From JBBRBB01 sp963830175 (GTDB taxonomy: Bacteria > Bacteroidota > Bacteroidia > Chitinophagales > Chitinophagaceae): a DNA stretch of 64,000 nucleotides. Made by a program: the position numbers and the translations under genes. Shown in pieces: positions 41,675-50,775 of the stretch (its first letter is position 1; each line of letters begins with the position of its first letter). Location of the stretch: contig CAWHKV010000002.1 of assembly GCA_963830175.1 (NCBI GenBank), positions 434,001 through 498,000 of the forward strand. Direction: 5' to 3'. Below the pieces are notes generated by a model. It was not told the origin of the DNA and searched no databases. It saw only the letters and a program-made list of their open reading frames with translations.

Positions 41675-44599
41675 ATGAATATCGATAATAGCAGGTCAAA
41701 TGAATTTTGTCACCGGCATATTGGTCCGGATGAGGGGGAAACAACTGCCATGTTGCAAACAATTGGGGTAGAATCTTTGCAGCAACTGGTAGATAAAACA
41801 GTGCCTGGAAATATACGGATGGAAGGTGAATTGAATCTTCCAAATGCAATGAGTGAGTATGCTTACCTTAATCACATGAAAGAGGTATCCATGAAAAACA
41901 AAGTTTTTAAAAATTATATAGGTCAGGGATATTATGATAGTATTACGCCTTCGGTTATTCAGCGAAATATTTTTGAAAACCCGGGCTGGTACACACAATA
42001 CACCCCCTACCAGGCCGAGATAAGCCAGGGAAGGTTAGAAAGCCTTATTAATTTTCAAACGATGGTCAGCGACTTAACCGGTTTGCCTATCGCAAACGCT
42101 TCGTTGCTGGATGAAGGAACGGCTGCAGCGGAAGCGATGACCATGTTTTTTAATGTACTTAACAGGGATCATGATCATATATCCCGTCCTAAATTTTTTG
42201 TTGATCAGGATGTTTTCCCTCAAACAAAAGATGTATTAATTACCCGCGCCATACCTGTAAATATTGAATTGATTTTTGGAGATTACCGGAAGGTTCAATT
42301 CGATGAAAGTTTTTTTGGGGCATTGGTGCAATATCCCAATGATAAGGGATCAATAGAAAACTATAGCAATTTTATTAAGGAAGCGCATAATGCAGGTGCT
42401 TATGTGGTAATGGCCACCGATTTGCTTTCCCTTACTCTATTGCAGGCTCCGGGAGAATTAGGTGCAGATGTAGCGGTTGGCAACTCTCAACGTTTTGGTG
42501 TGCCACTGGGTTACGGCGGGCCTCATGCAGGTTTTTTTGCGGCAACAGATGAGTTTAAAAGAAACATTCCTGGTCGTATTATAGGGGTAAGTATAGATGC
42601 ACAGGGTAACCGCGCCTTAAGGATGGCGCTGCAAACAAGGGAGCAACATATAAAGAGGGAAAAGGCTACTTCAAACATTTGTACGGCGCAGGCTTTGCTT
42701 GCAAATATGGCCGCCATGTACGCTGTTTACCACGGACCCGAAGGATTAAAACGAATTGCTGAAAGGGTTTCAGGATATACGCAGATCGTTGCCCATGAAA
42801 TAGAAGACCGTGGTTTTGAGCTTCATTCGCAAAACTATTTTGATACAATTGTAGTAAATGTGGATGATGTTCGCAGATTCAGGGAAAAAGCTGAAAGGCA
42901 GCACATTAACCTTCGGTATTACAACGACCGTCAAATAGGAATTTCCCTTGATGAAACCGTTATCGCGAGTGACCTTTTTGACCTGATTAATTGTTTTGAA
43001 AATGATGTAGATCCTGTATCATTTCAAACTAATGAAGGGGCACCCTTAAATAATATCCCCGGTTTTGCAAAAAGAAATTCCACCTTTCTAACCCATGCTG
43101 TATTTAATATTCACCGCAGCGAAACACAAATGATGCGGTATATAAAGACACTTGAAAACAAAGACCTGTCTTTAAATACATCCATGATATCTCTTGGCAG
43201 CTGCACTATGAAATTGAATGCTGCTACAGAAATGATTCCTTTAAGCTGGACGCATTGGAGTAAAATCCATCCATTTGCGCCAATAAACCAGGCACAGGGT
43301 TACATGCAGATCATCGAAGAATTATCTGCTTACCTAAGCGAGATAACTGCCTTTGATGCCTGCAGCCTTCAACCGAATAGTGGGGCACAGGGAGAATATG
43401 CCGGTTTGTTAACCATTAAATCATTTCATGAAAGCAGGGGTGAAGCTCACCGGAATATAATGCTGATACCTATTTCAGCCCATGGAACCAATCCTGCATC
43501 CGCAGTTATGGCTGGAATGAAAGTGGTTGTTGTAAAGGCATTACCCAATGGATATATTGATGTAGATGATTTGAAGGCAAAAGCTGAATTGCATGCTGCA
43601 AACCTCGCGGGTATTATGATCACATACCCTAGTACATTTGGTGTGTATGAAGAGACAGTAAAAGAAATTACCGGTATTGTGCATGCACATGGGGGGCAGG
43701 TTTATATGGATGGTGCCAACATGAATGCCCAGGTTGGTTTAACGGCTCCCGGATTAATTGGTGCAGATGTTTGCCATCTAAACCTGCATAAAACATTTGC
43801 AATTCCTCATGGTGGCGGCGGCCCGGGTATGGGACCTATTTGTGTTAAAAAACATTTGGCACCTTTTCTACCCGGACATGTATACTTAAAAGAAGTTGAA
43901 AAACAGAAAGTTCCTTCTATCCCAATTACAAAAAAATTACCACAGGCTACGAATGCTGTTTCCGCAGCGCCTTTCGGTTCTGCATCTATCCTTCTTATTA
44001 GTTATGGATACATAAGAATGTTGGGTAAAGATGGCGTTAAAGCAGCCACTGAATTTGCAATTTTAAACGCTAATTATATGCGTGCCCGTTTGCAGGGGCA
44101 ATACGAGATTCTGTATGTAGGTGATAATGGAACCTGCGCCCACGAATTTATTGTTGATTTGCGGCCGTTTAAAAAATCTGCAGATATTGAAACAGAGGAT
44201 GTTGCAAAAAGGTTGATAGATTATGGATTTCATGCACCAACCATGAGCTTTCCTGTACCAGGAACTATAATGATTGAGCCAACAGAAAGTGAAGATAAAG
44301 CTGAATTGGACCGGTTTTGCGATGCCATGTTAAGCATACGAGAAGAAATAAGACAGGTTGAAAAAGGGGAGGCAGACAGAAAGGACAATGCTCTAAAAAA
44401 TAGTCCGCATACGCAGGCAATGGTTATTAAAACCGATTGGGAAAAGCCATATACAAGGGAAGACGCAGCATTTCCACTTTTTTACGTAACGCAAAATAAA
44501 TTCTGGCCTTCAGTAGGCAGGGTTAATAACACATATGGAGACAGGAACCTGATTTGTACCTGTGAACCAGTGAGTGCGTATGCCGAAAATGAAGATTGA
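41675..44599 (+). CDS. gcvP: Glycine dehydrogenase (decarboxylating), P protein
   Basis: The PLP-dependent P protein of the glycine cleavage system decarboxylates glycine and passes the aminomethyl group to the H protein lipoyl arm. It has 974 residues from MNIDNSRSNEFCHRHIGPDE, with the family start FCHRHIGPDEGE, then SLIYGY-type PYQAEISQGRLE, and the PLP-binding lysine in HLNLHKTFAIPHGGGGPGMG. The two homologous halves typical of the one-chain form are complete. The frame is open further upstream to 41393, but that region is antisense to the YkgJ-like gene and not conserved, so I start at 41675. gcvT and gcvH are not in the window. Confidence 0.97.
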   Translation: MNIDNSRSNEFCHRHIGPDEGETTAMLQTIGVESLQQLVDKTVPGNIRMEGELNLPNAMSEYAYLNHMKEVSMKNKVFKNYIGQGYYDSITPSVIQRNIFENPGWYTQYTPYQAEISQGRLESLINFQTMVSDLTGLPIANASLLDEGTAAAEAMTMFFNVLNRDHDHISRPKFFVDQDVFPQTKDVLITRAIPVNIELIFGDYRKVQFDESFFGALVQYPNDKGSIENYSNFIKEAHNAGAYVVMATDLLSLTLLQAPGELGADVAVGNSQRFGVPLGYGGPHAGFFAATDEFKRNIPGRIIGVSIDAQGNRALRMALQTREQHIKREKATSNICTAQALLANMAAMYAVYHGPEGLKRIAERVSGYTQIVAHEIEDRGFELHSQNYFDTIVVNVDDVRRFREKAERQHINLRYYNDRQIGISLDETVIASDLFDLINCFENDVDPVSFQTNEGAPLNNIPGFAKRNSTFLTHAVFNIHRSETQMMRYIKTLENKDLSLNTSMISLGSCTMKLNAATEMIPLSWTHWSKIHPFAPINQAQGYMQIIEELSAYLSEITAFDACSLQPNSGAQGEYAGLLTIKSFHESRGEAHRNIMLIPISAHGTNPASAVMAGMKVVVVKALPNGYIDVDDLKAKAELHAANLAGIMITYPSTFGVYEETVKEITGIVHAHGGQVYMDGANMNAQVGLTAPGLIGADVCHLNLHKTFAIPHGGGGPGMGPICVKKHLAPFLPGHVYLKEVEKQKVPSIPITKKLPQATNAVSAAPFGSASILLISYGYIRMLGKDGVKAATEFAILNANYMRARLQGQYEILYVGDNGTCAHEFIVDLRPFKKSADIETEDVAKRLIDYGFHAPTMSFPVPGTIMIEPTESEDKAELDRFCDAMLSIREEIRQVEKGEADRKDNALKNSPHTQAMVIKTDWEKPYTREDAAFPLFYVTQNKFWPSVGRVNNTYGDRNLICTCEPVSAYAENED

Positions 44600-44701
44600 G
44601 GTTTGTGGAATACACTGCACAAACAATCTTTATCAGGTTTAAATTGCTAAGGGCATAATTATATTAGCAATTAAAGCATTCATCACTTTAATTATACGAT
44701 T

Positions 44702-44911
44702 ATGCCAAATGATAAAACAGATTCAACCGGATATGCCGCTGAAAACCAGGACAGGGAAAGGGATCATGCAGCAAAAGGCGGACCAGCAACAGGCTTAGGT
44801 AACCCTGATGATCACCATGGTGTAAGTTCTCCTTACAATGAAGACTTGCAAACCCAGATCGCGGCAAAAGGTGAAAACAAAAATGAGAATAATACTGACG
44901 AAACAGTATAA
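44702..44911 (+). CDS. Small hydrophilic protein, unknown function
   Basis: A 69-residue acidic and hydrophilic protein (MPNDKTDSTGYAAENQDRER..., ending ENKNENNTDETV) with no Cys and no hydrophobic core, so likely disordered. Its composition resembles small stress or hydrophilin-like proteins, but this is only composition. It has its own strong terminator overlapping the stop, which supports a real gene. It lies between gcvP and a convergent ketosynthase gene. Confidence 0.62.
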   Translation: MPNDKTDSTGYAAENQDRERDHAAKGGPATGLGNPDDHHGVSSPYNEDLQTQIAAKGENKNENNTDETV

Positions 44912-44939
44912 AAAAAACCGGCATTTGCCGGTTTTTTTT
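44911..44939 (+). terminator. Terminator after the 69-residue protein gene
   Basis: Stem AAAACCGGC / GCCGGTTTT with ATTT loop and a long T-run, directly after the stop codon. The left A-run makes it usable on the minus strand too. Confidence 0.88.
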
Positions 44940-45020
44940 ATTAACTGAATTTAGATTTAAAAATTTATATATATTCGATACCAAATTCTATTTTTATGAA
45001 AAGCCCTTTTTTAGCGCTTT

Positions 45021-46244
45021 TTATTTTTCCTCCTTTCCAACCCATTTTTTGAAGACTATTGAAGCATTCAGTCCCCCAAAGGCAAATGAATTACTCATAC
45101 TGTAATTATAAGAGGCAGTTCTGGCTGCATTAGGTACAACATCCAGGTCGCAGCTTTCATCCGGCTCTGTAAAATTGGCTGTAGGTGGCAAAACATTTTG
45201 ATCGAGGGCTTTAATAGTAATTAATGCTTCAATGGCACCTGTTCCACCTAATAAATGTCCGTGTAAAGATTTTGTACTGCTAACTGCAAGTTTGCCAGCG
45301 TGTTCTCCAAACACAGTTTTAATCGCACTTATTTCCATGGGGTCATTGGCAAGAGTGCCGGTTCCATGAGCATTTATATATCCAATATCAGTGGGTGAAA
45401 GGTTCGCATCCTGCAAGGCAGCACGCATTGCCATTTCTGGCCCGTGTTGCGATGGTTTAGTTATGTGCCCCGCATCTGAAGACATGCCGAACCCTACAAC
45501 CTCAGCATATATTTTTGCTTTGCGCTCAATGGCGGTTTCCAAAGATTCAAGAATTAATGTGGCGGCGCCTTCCCCCAAAATCATTCCCTGCCTGTTTTTG
45601 CTAAAGGGGCGGCATGTATCGGGGGATATTACCCGTAACACATCCCATGCTTTTAAAAAACCATAACTGATGGGCGTTTCACTTCCACCCGTTATTGCGG
45701 TTTTACACATTCCATTTCTTACCATCCAGAAAGCGTTGCCGATTGCATGGTTGCCGGACGAGCATGCTGTTGAAATATTATACGTAGGTCCGGTTATTCC
45801 ATATAGCATGGAGATATTGCTTGCCGCTGCGTTCGGCATAATGCGTGGTATTGAAAGCGGGTTAATATTTTGTTTTTTTTCTACCAGTAAGTCGTGGAAA
45901 GTAGTATCCTGTGTATCCTGTCCGCCAATGCTGCATCCGGTAATTATGCACGTTGAATTTTTCGATTCATCTGAAAATATAATTCCGGAATCATTCACCG
46001 CTTCGCGGGTAGATACAAGCATTAACTGCGAGAACTTATCGAGCAACATCAATTCTTTTTGCGAAAAATGATCTTCGGGAATGAAGTGCTTTACCTGTGC
46101 AACATTTTTGAACCTGAGATTCGCCTGATCGAAGCCTTGTAGTGGTTCAATGCCTGATTTGCATGTGAGAACTTTTTGCCATATTTCATCCAGTTTATTT
46201 CCCAGTGCACAAATGCCCCCAAGACCTGTTACAACAACGCGCAT
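45021..46244 (-). CDS. Beta-ketoacyl-ACP synthase (KAS I/II type)
   Basis: A 407-residue condensing enzyme. The catalytic triad is intact: Cys161 in STACSSGNHAIGNA, His in INAHGTGTLANDP, and His in STKSLHGHLLGGTGA. It starts RVVVTGLGGICALGN, as FabF-like enzymes do. It is followed by no other fab gene; an ACP gene lies just upstream (15 bases) on the same strand. The pairing may serve a specialised acyl chain (for example pigment or lipid) or a secondary fatty acid route. Sequence alone does not separate FabF from the ketosynthases of aryl polyene-like clusters; no such cluster neighbours are present. Confidence 0.92.
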   Translation of the reverse strand: MRVVVTGLGGICALGNKLDEIWQKVLTCKSGIEPLQGFDQANLRFKNVAQVKHFIPEDHFSQKELMLLDKFSQLMLVSTREAVNDSGIIFSDESKNSTCIITGCSIGGQDTQDTTFHDLLVEKKQNINPLSIPRIMPNAAASNISMLYGITGPTYNISTACSSGNHAIGNAFWMVRNGMCKTAITGGSETPISYGFLKAWDVLRVISPDTCRPFSKNRQGMILGEGAATLILESLETAIERKAKIYAEVVGFGMSSDAGHITKPSQHGPEMAMRAALQDANLSPTDIGYINAHGTGTLANDPMEISAIKTVFGEHAGKLAVSSTKSLHGHLLGGTGAIEALITIKALDQNVLPPTANFTEPDESCDLDVVPNAARTASYNYSMSNSFAFGGLNASIVFKKWVGKEEK

Positions 46245-46259
46245 GTAATAAAGAAAGTT

Positions 46260-46499
46260 TTAGTTTAGACGAACCTCAATGGCTGAAACTGCATCACCAA
46301 CATTTTTTATGGCAGAAACCTCTTCATTGGTGAGAATAATTTTATAATGGTTTTCAAGATCTGTAATAAGTGATATGCCATCCAGCGAATCCATATTTAA
46401 TTCTTCAAAAGTTGCTGCAGGCTTTATATCATCCCGGGTAAGATTCTTATTATTCAGTAAAATTATTTCTGCAACTTTTTCAAAAATATCATCCTTCAT
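46260..46499 (-). CDS. Acyl carrier protein
   Basis: A 79-residue carrier. The phosphopantetheine attachment Ser38 is in the motif LNMDSLDGISLI. It starts MKDDIFEKVAEIILLN and ends with VGDAVSAIEVRLN, the normal helix order. It is quite diverged from housekeeping AcpP, which has DSLDTVEL. It lies 15 bases upstream of the ketosynthase gene and should be its partner. No acpS or other tailoring genes are adjacent. Confidence 0.9.
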   Translation of the reverse strand: MKDDIFEKVAEIILLNNKNLTRDDIKPAATFEELNMDSLDGISLITDLENHYKIILTNEEVSAIKNVGDAVSAIEVRLN

Positions 46500-46668
46500 T
46501 TTTCAAAAATAAGTGTATAAAGCTATACAATGAAAGAAAGAATGTTGAGGAATGGCATTAAAGATTTGAAGAAATGGAAAAGGATGGATGGCAAGTATTA
46601 ACCCCTAAAATCCATTACCTTCCAGTGGTATGATTATAGTGTAAAATATAAAAAATAAACTTTCATTT

Positions 46669-46998
46669 ATGGATACCATCATTCAATCTTTGGGTTTTAC
46701 AGCCAGTGATAATTTACAATCTTTTGTAAAGGAGCAGTTAGATAAATTACACGGTAAAGATTCTATTGTTCGTGCTAATGTTACTCTTTTTCAAGGTCCG
46801 GCAGGAAGCCCCGAAAACCAGTATTGTGAAATACGGTTAGAAGTTCCGGGAAATGATCATTTTGCCAAACGAAGCGGGGAGACATTAGAAAAAGCTGTAT
46901 TAGATACAGTAGAGGTGTTGCAAAAAATAATGAGAAGATCCAAAGAAAAATTAATAGATCGCAGGCAATCAGGCGGCCTAGAACCTGAAGCATTTTAG
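46669..46998 (+). CDS. HPF/RaiA-family ribosome-associated protein
   Basis: A 109-residue protein of the short HPF/RaiA type that binds the ribosome in slow growth and dimerises or protects 70S. It begins MDTIIQSLGFTASDNLQSFVKEQLDKL, then VRANVTLFQGPAGSPENQYCEIRLEVPGNDHFAKRSGETLEKAVLDTVEVLQKIM, giving the beta-alpha-beta-beta-beta-alpha fold. The C-terminal dimerisation domain of long HPF is missing, so it is the short form. It has its own terminator. Confidence 0.82.
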   Translation: MDTIIQSLGFTASDNLQSFVKEQLDKLHGKDSIVRANVTLFQGPAGSPENQYCEIRLEVPGNDHFAKRSGETLEKAVLDTVEVLQKIMRRSKEKLIDRRQSGGLEPEAF

Positions 46999-47015
46999 AT
47001 TAGATTTACCGCATA

Positions 47016-47053
47016 AAAAAATGGTATAAGGCGTTTGCTTTATACCATTTTTC
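47016..47053. terminator. Terminator between convergent HPF-like and desaturase genes
   Basis: Stem AAAAATGGTATAA / TTATACCATTTTT (13 bp), 9-base loop, T-run on both sides. It can terminate both convergent genes. Confidence 0.84.
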
Positions 47054-47071
47054 TTGAAATTATATGAGAGT

Positions 47072-48139
47072 TTAATCCCTGCCCATTTGTTTTAAAAAAT
47101 TAATGTGCGAGAAAACCGCTTTATACATTCTAGGGTATTCTACGTAAGCGATACCATATTCATGACATGCTTGCTTAATGATCTTGCTAATTGCAGGGTA
47201 ATGAATGTGTGATATTTTCGGGAACAGGTGATGTTCAATCTGAAAATTTAATCCACCTACCAACCAGGAAATTACACGGTTGCGAGTTGCAAAATTTGCT
47301 GTTGTTTTTATCTGGTGTACTGCCCATTCATCTTCAATTCTACCGGTTACGTCTGATGGCATGGGGAAGTGCGTATGCTCAACAGTATGTGCCAACTGAA
47401 ATACAATGCTTGTTACAATGCCCGCCACAAGTGTTACTGTTAAAAAGCCAATGATAGTTGGTACAAGTCCGGCAACCAAAATAGGTATGATAACAAAAAT
47501 AAACAAGTGAATAAGCTTAAACAACCAAAACACAACATGGTCAGAAGGATCCATTTTTTTCAATGGAATTTCACCGATCTTTTTAGTAAAATACTTTTTA
47601 TAATCAGAAACAAAAATCCAATAGATGTATAAAAGGCTGTAAAAAAACCAGAAGTAAAAATGTTGGTATTTATGAAAGGAATATTTTTTTTGCGTGGCTG
47701 CCATTCTTAAAAACGGTTTGGCGTTAATGTCATCATCAACACCATCAATATTTGTGTAAGCATGGTGTATAATGTTATGTTTTACATTCCACATAAAATG
47801 GCTTCCACCTAACAGTGCGAGGGTAATGGCTGCAATCTTATTAATTACAGGATTATCGCTAAAACTGCCGTGGGCACCATCGTGCATTACATTAAAACCA
47901 ATTGCTGCTACAATGCCACCGAGCAACACACATTCGGATAATGCGAGCCAAAGCGGCGGAGCAAAAAATACGAGGTGAACATATGTGCCAATGAAAATAG
48001 CAAGAAGCATTAATGCCTTTAACCACAGCTTGTAATTACCGGTCATTTTTCTGCCCGATTGTTCAAAATATTGATTGATTCTGCTTTTTAATTCTGCGTG
48101 AAAAGAAGGCCTAACTTGTGTAAACTTCGGAGTTTGCAT
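47072..48139 (-). CDS. Membrane fatty acid desaturase, front-end type
   Basis: A 355-residue di-iron membrane enzyme. The three histidine boxes are MHDGAHGS, HNIIHHAYTN and QIEHHLFP. The Gln in the last box is typical of front-end (delta-5/6 and linoleoyl-CoA) desaturases, though no cytochrome b5 domain is fused. Spans occur at about 40-60, 70-95, 155-180 and 205-240. It would introduce a double bond in a membrane acyl chain, probably in response to temperature. It stands alone between terminators. Confidence 0.92.
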   Translation of the reverse strand: MQTPKFTQVRPSFHAELKSRINQYFEQSGRKMTGNYKLWLKALMLLAIFIGTYVHLVFFAPPLWLALSECVLLGGIVAAIGFNVMHDGAHGSFSDNPVINKIAAITLALLGGSHFMWNVKHNIIHHAYTNIDGVDDDINAKPFLRMAATQKKYSFHKYQHFYFWFFYSLLYIYWIFVSDYKKYFTKKIGEIPLKKMDPSDHVVFWLFKLIHLFIFVIIPILVAGLVPTIIGFLTVTLVAGIVTSIVFQLAHTVEHTHFPMPSDVTGRIEDEWAVHQIKTTANFATRNRVISWLVGGLNFQIEHHLFPKISHIHYPAISKIIKQACHEYGIAYVEYPRMYKAVFSHINFLKQMGRD

Positions 48140-48270
48140 GATAATGATTAACGGGGAAAGTGCTATGATTTTATAAAAAGTATGAGGCTCAAAGATAAGG
48201 AATAACAGCTATACAGTTATCCAAAAGTAGTCATTCAATGCGTTAAATTTAAACCGCCATCAAATGAAAA

Positions 48271-48289
48271 AGGCCTGGTTTACAGGCCT
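48271..48289 (-). terminator. Terminator of the YtxH-like gene
   Basis: On the minus strand: stem AGGCCTG / CAGGCCT with TAAAC loop, then TTTTTC. It lies 41 bases downstream of the YtxH gene. Confidence 0.72.
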
Positions 48290-48329
48290 GAATTTTCAAT
48301 AGAACGATCTGAATTTCCAAATAACTTAA

Positions 48330-48578
48330 TTAGCTAAAAGAATTCTGCCTGGAATTTTCAGCCCAGTTTTGAACACCTTCTGCAGAATTATCCATTGAAT
48401 TTTCAAATTCATCTTTTGCCTGACCAGCAAACTCGCGAATTTTTTTAGTTAATTTTCCTGTTGTATCGGCTATGTTTTGACGGGTTTCTGATCCTGCAGC
48501 TGGTGCAAGTAAAAATCCAACCACAACACCTGCTGCTAAACCTGCTAAGGCTCCAATTACAAAATTCTGTGTACTCAT
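48330..48578 (-). CDS. YtxH-domain small membrane protein
   Basis: An 82-residue protein from MSTQNFVIGALAGLAAGVVVGFLLAPAAGSETRQNIADT. One N-terminal hydrophobic span with Gly repeats and the LLAPAAGSETR motif is the hallmark of the YtxH family; the rest is a charged helix (LTKKIREFAGQAKDEFENS). An upstream in-frame start (at 48641) would add 21 residues that look like non-coding translation. General stress protein in other bacteria; function not established. Confidence 0.88.
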   Translation of the reverse strand: MSTQNFVIGALAGLAAGVVVGFLLAPAAGSETRQNIADTTGKLTKKIREFAGQAKDEFENSMDNSAEGVQNWAENSRQNSFS

Positions 48579-48730
48579 AAAATTTCTATTTTTTCGGTTT
48601 AAGTAATACCTTATTATAGCCAATAATCTTGCCAAAACCAAATTTTATTTTGAATTGACAGCCTGTTTTCTATTAACGGTAAATTAGTATGATTGGCTTT
48701 TTAAAAATATAAACCTATACTCGAAAGCAT

Positions 48731-48757
48731 AAAAAAGCCCCGCAAAATGCGGGGCTT
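48731..48757 (-). terminator. Terminator of dnaK
   Basis: Stem AAAGCCCCGC / GCGGGGCTTT with ATTTT loop followed by TTTTTT on the minus strand, 17 bases past the dnaK stop. Confidence 0.9.
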
Positions 48758-48773
48758 TATACTATCAGATATT

Positions 48774-50684
48774 TTACTTCACTTCTTCAAATTCAGCATC
48801 TGTAACTGTTTCGCCACCTGCATTGTCTCCAGGCTGGTCACCTGGTTGCTGAGGTTGCGCGCCCTGGTCACCGCCGGTTGCCTGCTGTGCTTTATATAAC
48901 TCTTCACTTGCGGCTGTCCATGCGGTGTTTATTTCCGCCATAGATGCATCTATCGCACCAACATCCTGACTTTTGTGGGCTTCTTTAAGCTTATTTAAGG
49001 CTTCTTCAATTGGCGCCTTCTTATCGGCTGAAACTTTATCTCCAAACTCTTTCAATTGTTTTTCTGTCTGGAAGATCATGCTGTCTGCCTGGTTTATCTT
49101 TTCAACTTTTTCCTTTGCCTGCTTGTCTGTTGCCTCATTGGCTTTAGCTTCAGCTTTCATCTTTTCAATCTCTTCACCACTTAAACCACTACCGGCTTCA
49201 ATTCTAATCTTTTGTTCTTTGCCCGTTCCTTTATCCTTTGCATTCACATGAATAATACCGTTTGCATCAATATCAAAAGTTACTTCAATCTGCGGTACGC
49301 CACGGGGAGCGGGAGGTAGTCCATCCAGGTTAAAAATACCAAGGCTCTTGTTTTGGTTGGCCATAGGTCTTTCTCCCTGAAGTACATGAATCTGCACACC
49401 GGGTTGGTTATCACTCGCTGTAGAATATACTTCGGTCTTTTTAATTGGAATAGTTGAATTGGAAGGTATCATAGTTGTCATTACTCCACCCAAAGTTTCA
49501 ATACCAAGACTTAAAGGTGTAACATCTAATAATACCACATCTTTCACTTCACCAGTTAATACAGCACCCTGAATGGCTGCCCCTACTGCTACAACCTCAT
49601 CGGGGTTTACGCCCTTATTGGGTTTGCGATTAAAAAACTTTTCTACAATTTCCTGCACTTTGGGTATACGGGTGCTACCTCCCACAAGAATCACTTCATC
49701 TATTTGTGATGTATTGTAACCTGCATCTTTCAAGGCAGCCTCGCATGGTTTTAAACAACGTGCAAATAATTTATCGGCAAGCTGCTCAAATTTTGCCCTG
49801 GTAAGTTTTTTTACAAGGTGCTTAGGCACGCCATCAATTGCGGTTACATATGGCAGGTTAATTTCTGTTTCTGAAGAGGAAGACAACTCAATCTTAGCTT
49901 TTTCAGAAGCTTCTTTCAAACGTTGAAGAGCCATAGGATCTTTACGCAGATCTACATTTTCTTCTTGTTTAAATTCTTCTGCCAGCCAATCCATAATCAC
50001 CTTGTCAAAATCATCACCACCTAAGTGTGTATCACCATTTGTAGATTTCACTTCAAAAACTCCTTCGCCAAGGTCGAGTATAGAAATATCAAAAGTACCA
50101 CCGCCTAAATCGAAAACGGCAATACGCATATCGCGGTGTTTCTTGTCAAGTCCATATGCAAGGGCTGCAGCAGTGGGTTCATTAACGATCCTTCTAACAT
50201 TCAAGCCTGCAATTTCACCGGCTTCTTTCGTCGCCTGCCTTTGGGCATCATTAAAATATGCCGGAACAGTTATTACTGCTTCACTTATTTCTTGTCCTAA
50301 ATAATCTTCAGCAGTTTTTTTCATTTTCTGCAAGATCATTGCTGAAATTTCCTGGGGCGTGTATAGCCTTCCATCAATATCTACACGAACAGTATTATTG
50401 TCGCCTTTTACCAGTTTATAGCTCCAATGGCTTAATTCTTCACCCACCTCATCATGTTTACGGCCCATAAAACGCTTTATACTCATTATAGTATTCTGAG
50501 GATTGGTAATTGACTGCCTTTTAGCAGGGTCGCCAACTTTGCGTTCTCCATTTTTTAAAAAAGCCACCACAGACGGGGTTGTTCTGCGTCCTTCATCATT
50601 AGCAATAACCATAGGCTCGTTACCTTCTAATACAGCAACGCAACTATTGGTTGTTCCTAAGTCTATACCTATAATCTTTCCCAT
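48774..50684 (-). CDS. dnaK: Chaperone protein DnaK (Hsp70)
   Basis: The 636-residue Hsp70 starts IIGIDLGTTNSCVAV and has the ATPase blocks VPAYFNDAQRQAT, DLGGGTFDISIL, VLVGGSTRIPKVQ, and the substrate-binding LLDVTPLSLGIETLGG. The C-terminal tail ends in TDAEFEEVK, the usual co-chaperone-contact EEVK end. A long Gln/Gly/Ala linker covers the last 30 residues. dnaJ and grpE are not adjacent. It is monocistronic. Confidence 0.98.
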   Translation of the reverse strand: MGKIIGIDLGTTNSCVAVLEGNEPMVIANDEGRRTTPSVVAFLKNGERKVGDPAKRQSITNPQNTIMSIKRFMGRKHDEVGEELSHWSYKLVKGDNNTVRVDIDGRLYTPQEISAMILQKMKKTAEDYLGQEISEAVITVPAYFNDAQRQATKEAGEIAGLNVRRIVNEPTAAALAYGLDKKHRDMRIAVFDLGGGTFDISILDLGEGVFEVKSTNGDTHLGGDDFDKVIMDWLAEEFKQEENVDLRKDPMALQRLKEASEKAKIELSSSSETEINLPYVTAIDGVPKHLVKKLTRAKFEQLADKLFARCLKPCEAALKDAGYNTSQIDEVILVGGSTRIPKVQEIVEKFFNRKPNKGVNPDEVVAVGAAIQGAVLTGEVKDVVLLDVTPLSLGIETLGGVMTTMIPSNSTIPIKKTEVYSTASDNQPGVQIHVLQGERPMANQNKSLGIFNLDGLPPAPRGVPQIEVTFDIDANGIIHVNAKDKGTGKEQKIRIEAGSGLSGEEIEKMKAEAKANEATDKQAKEKVEKINQADSMIFQTEKQLKEFGDKVSADKKAPIEEALNKLKEAHKSQDVGAIDASMAEINTAWTAASEELYKAQQATGGDQGAQPQQPGDQPGDNAGGETVTDAEFEEVK

Positions 50685-50775
50685 TTCTATTTGATTGAAT
50701 TATAAAATTTAGTGTTACAACAGATTATAGTCAATCATTATGCCATGAGGGATTAGGGTGAAAAAATGGCAGGTC

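Noticed and set aside
48973..50694. Several plus-strand frames opposite dnaK
   Set aside because: They mirror the codon pattern of the conserved dnaK frame and have no start signals or homology.
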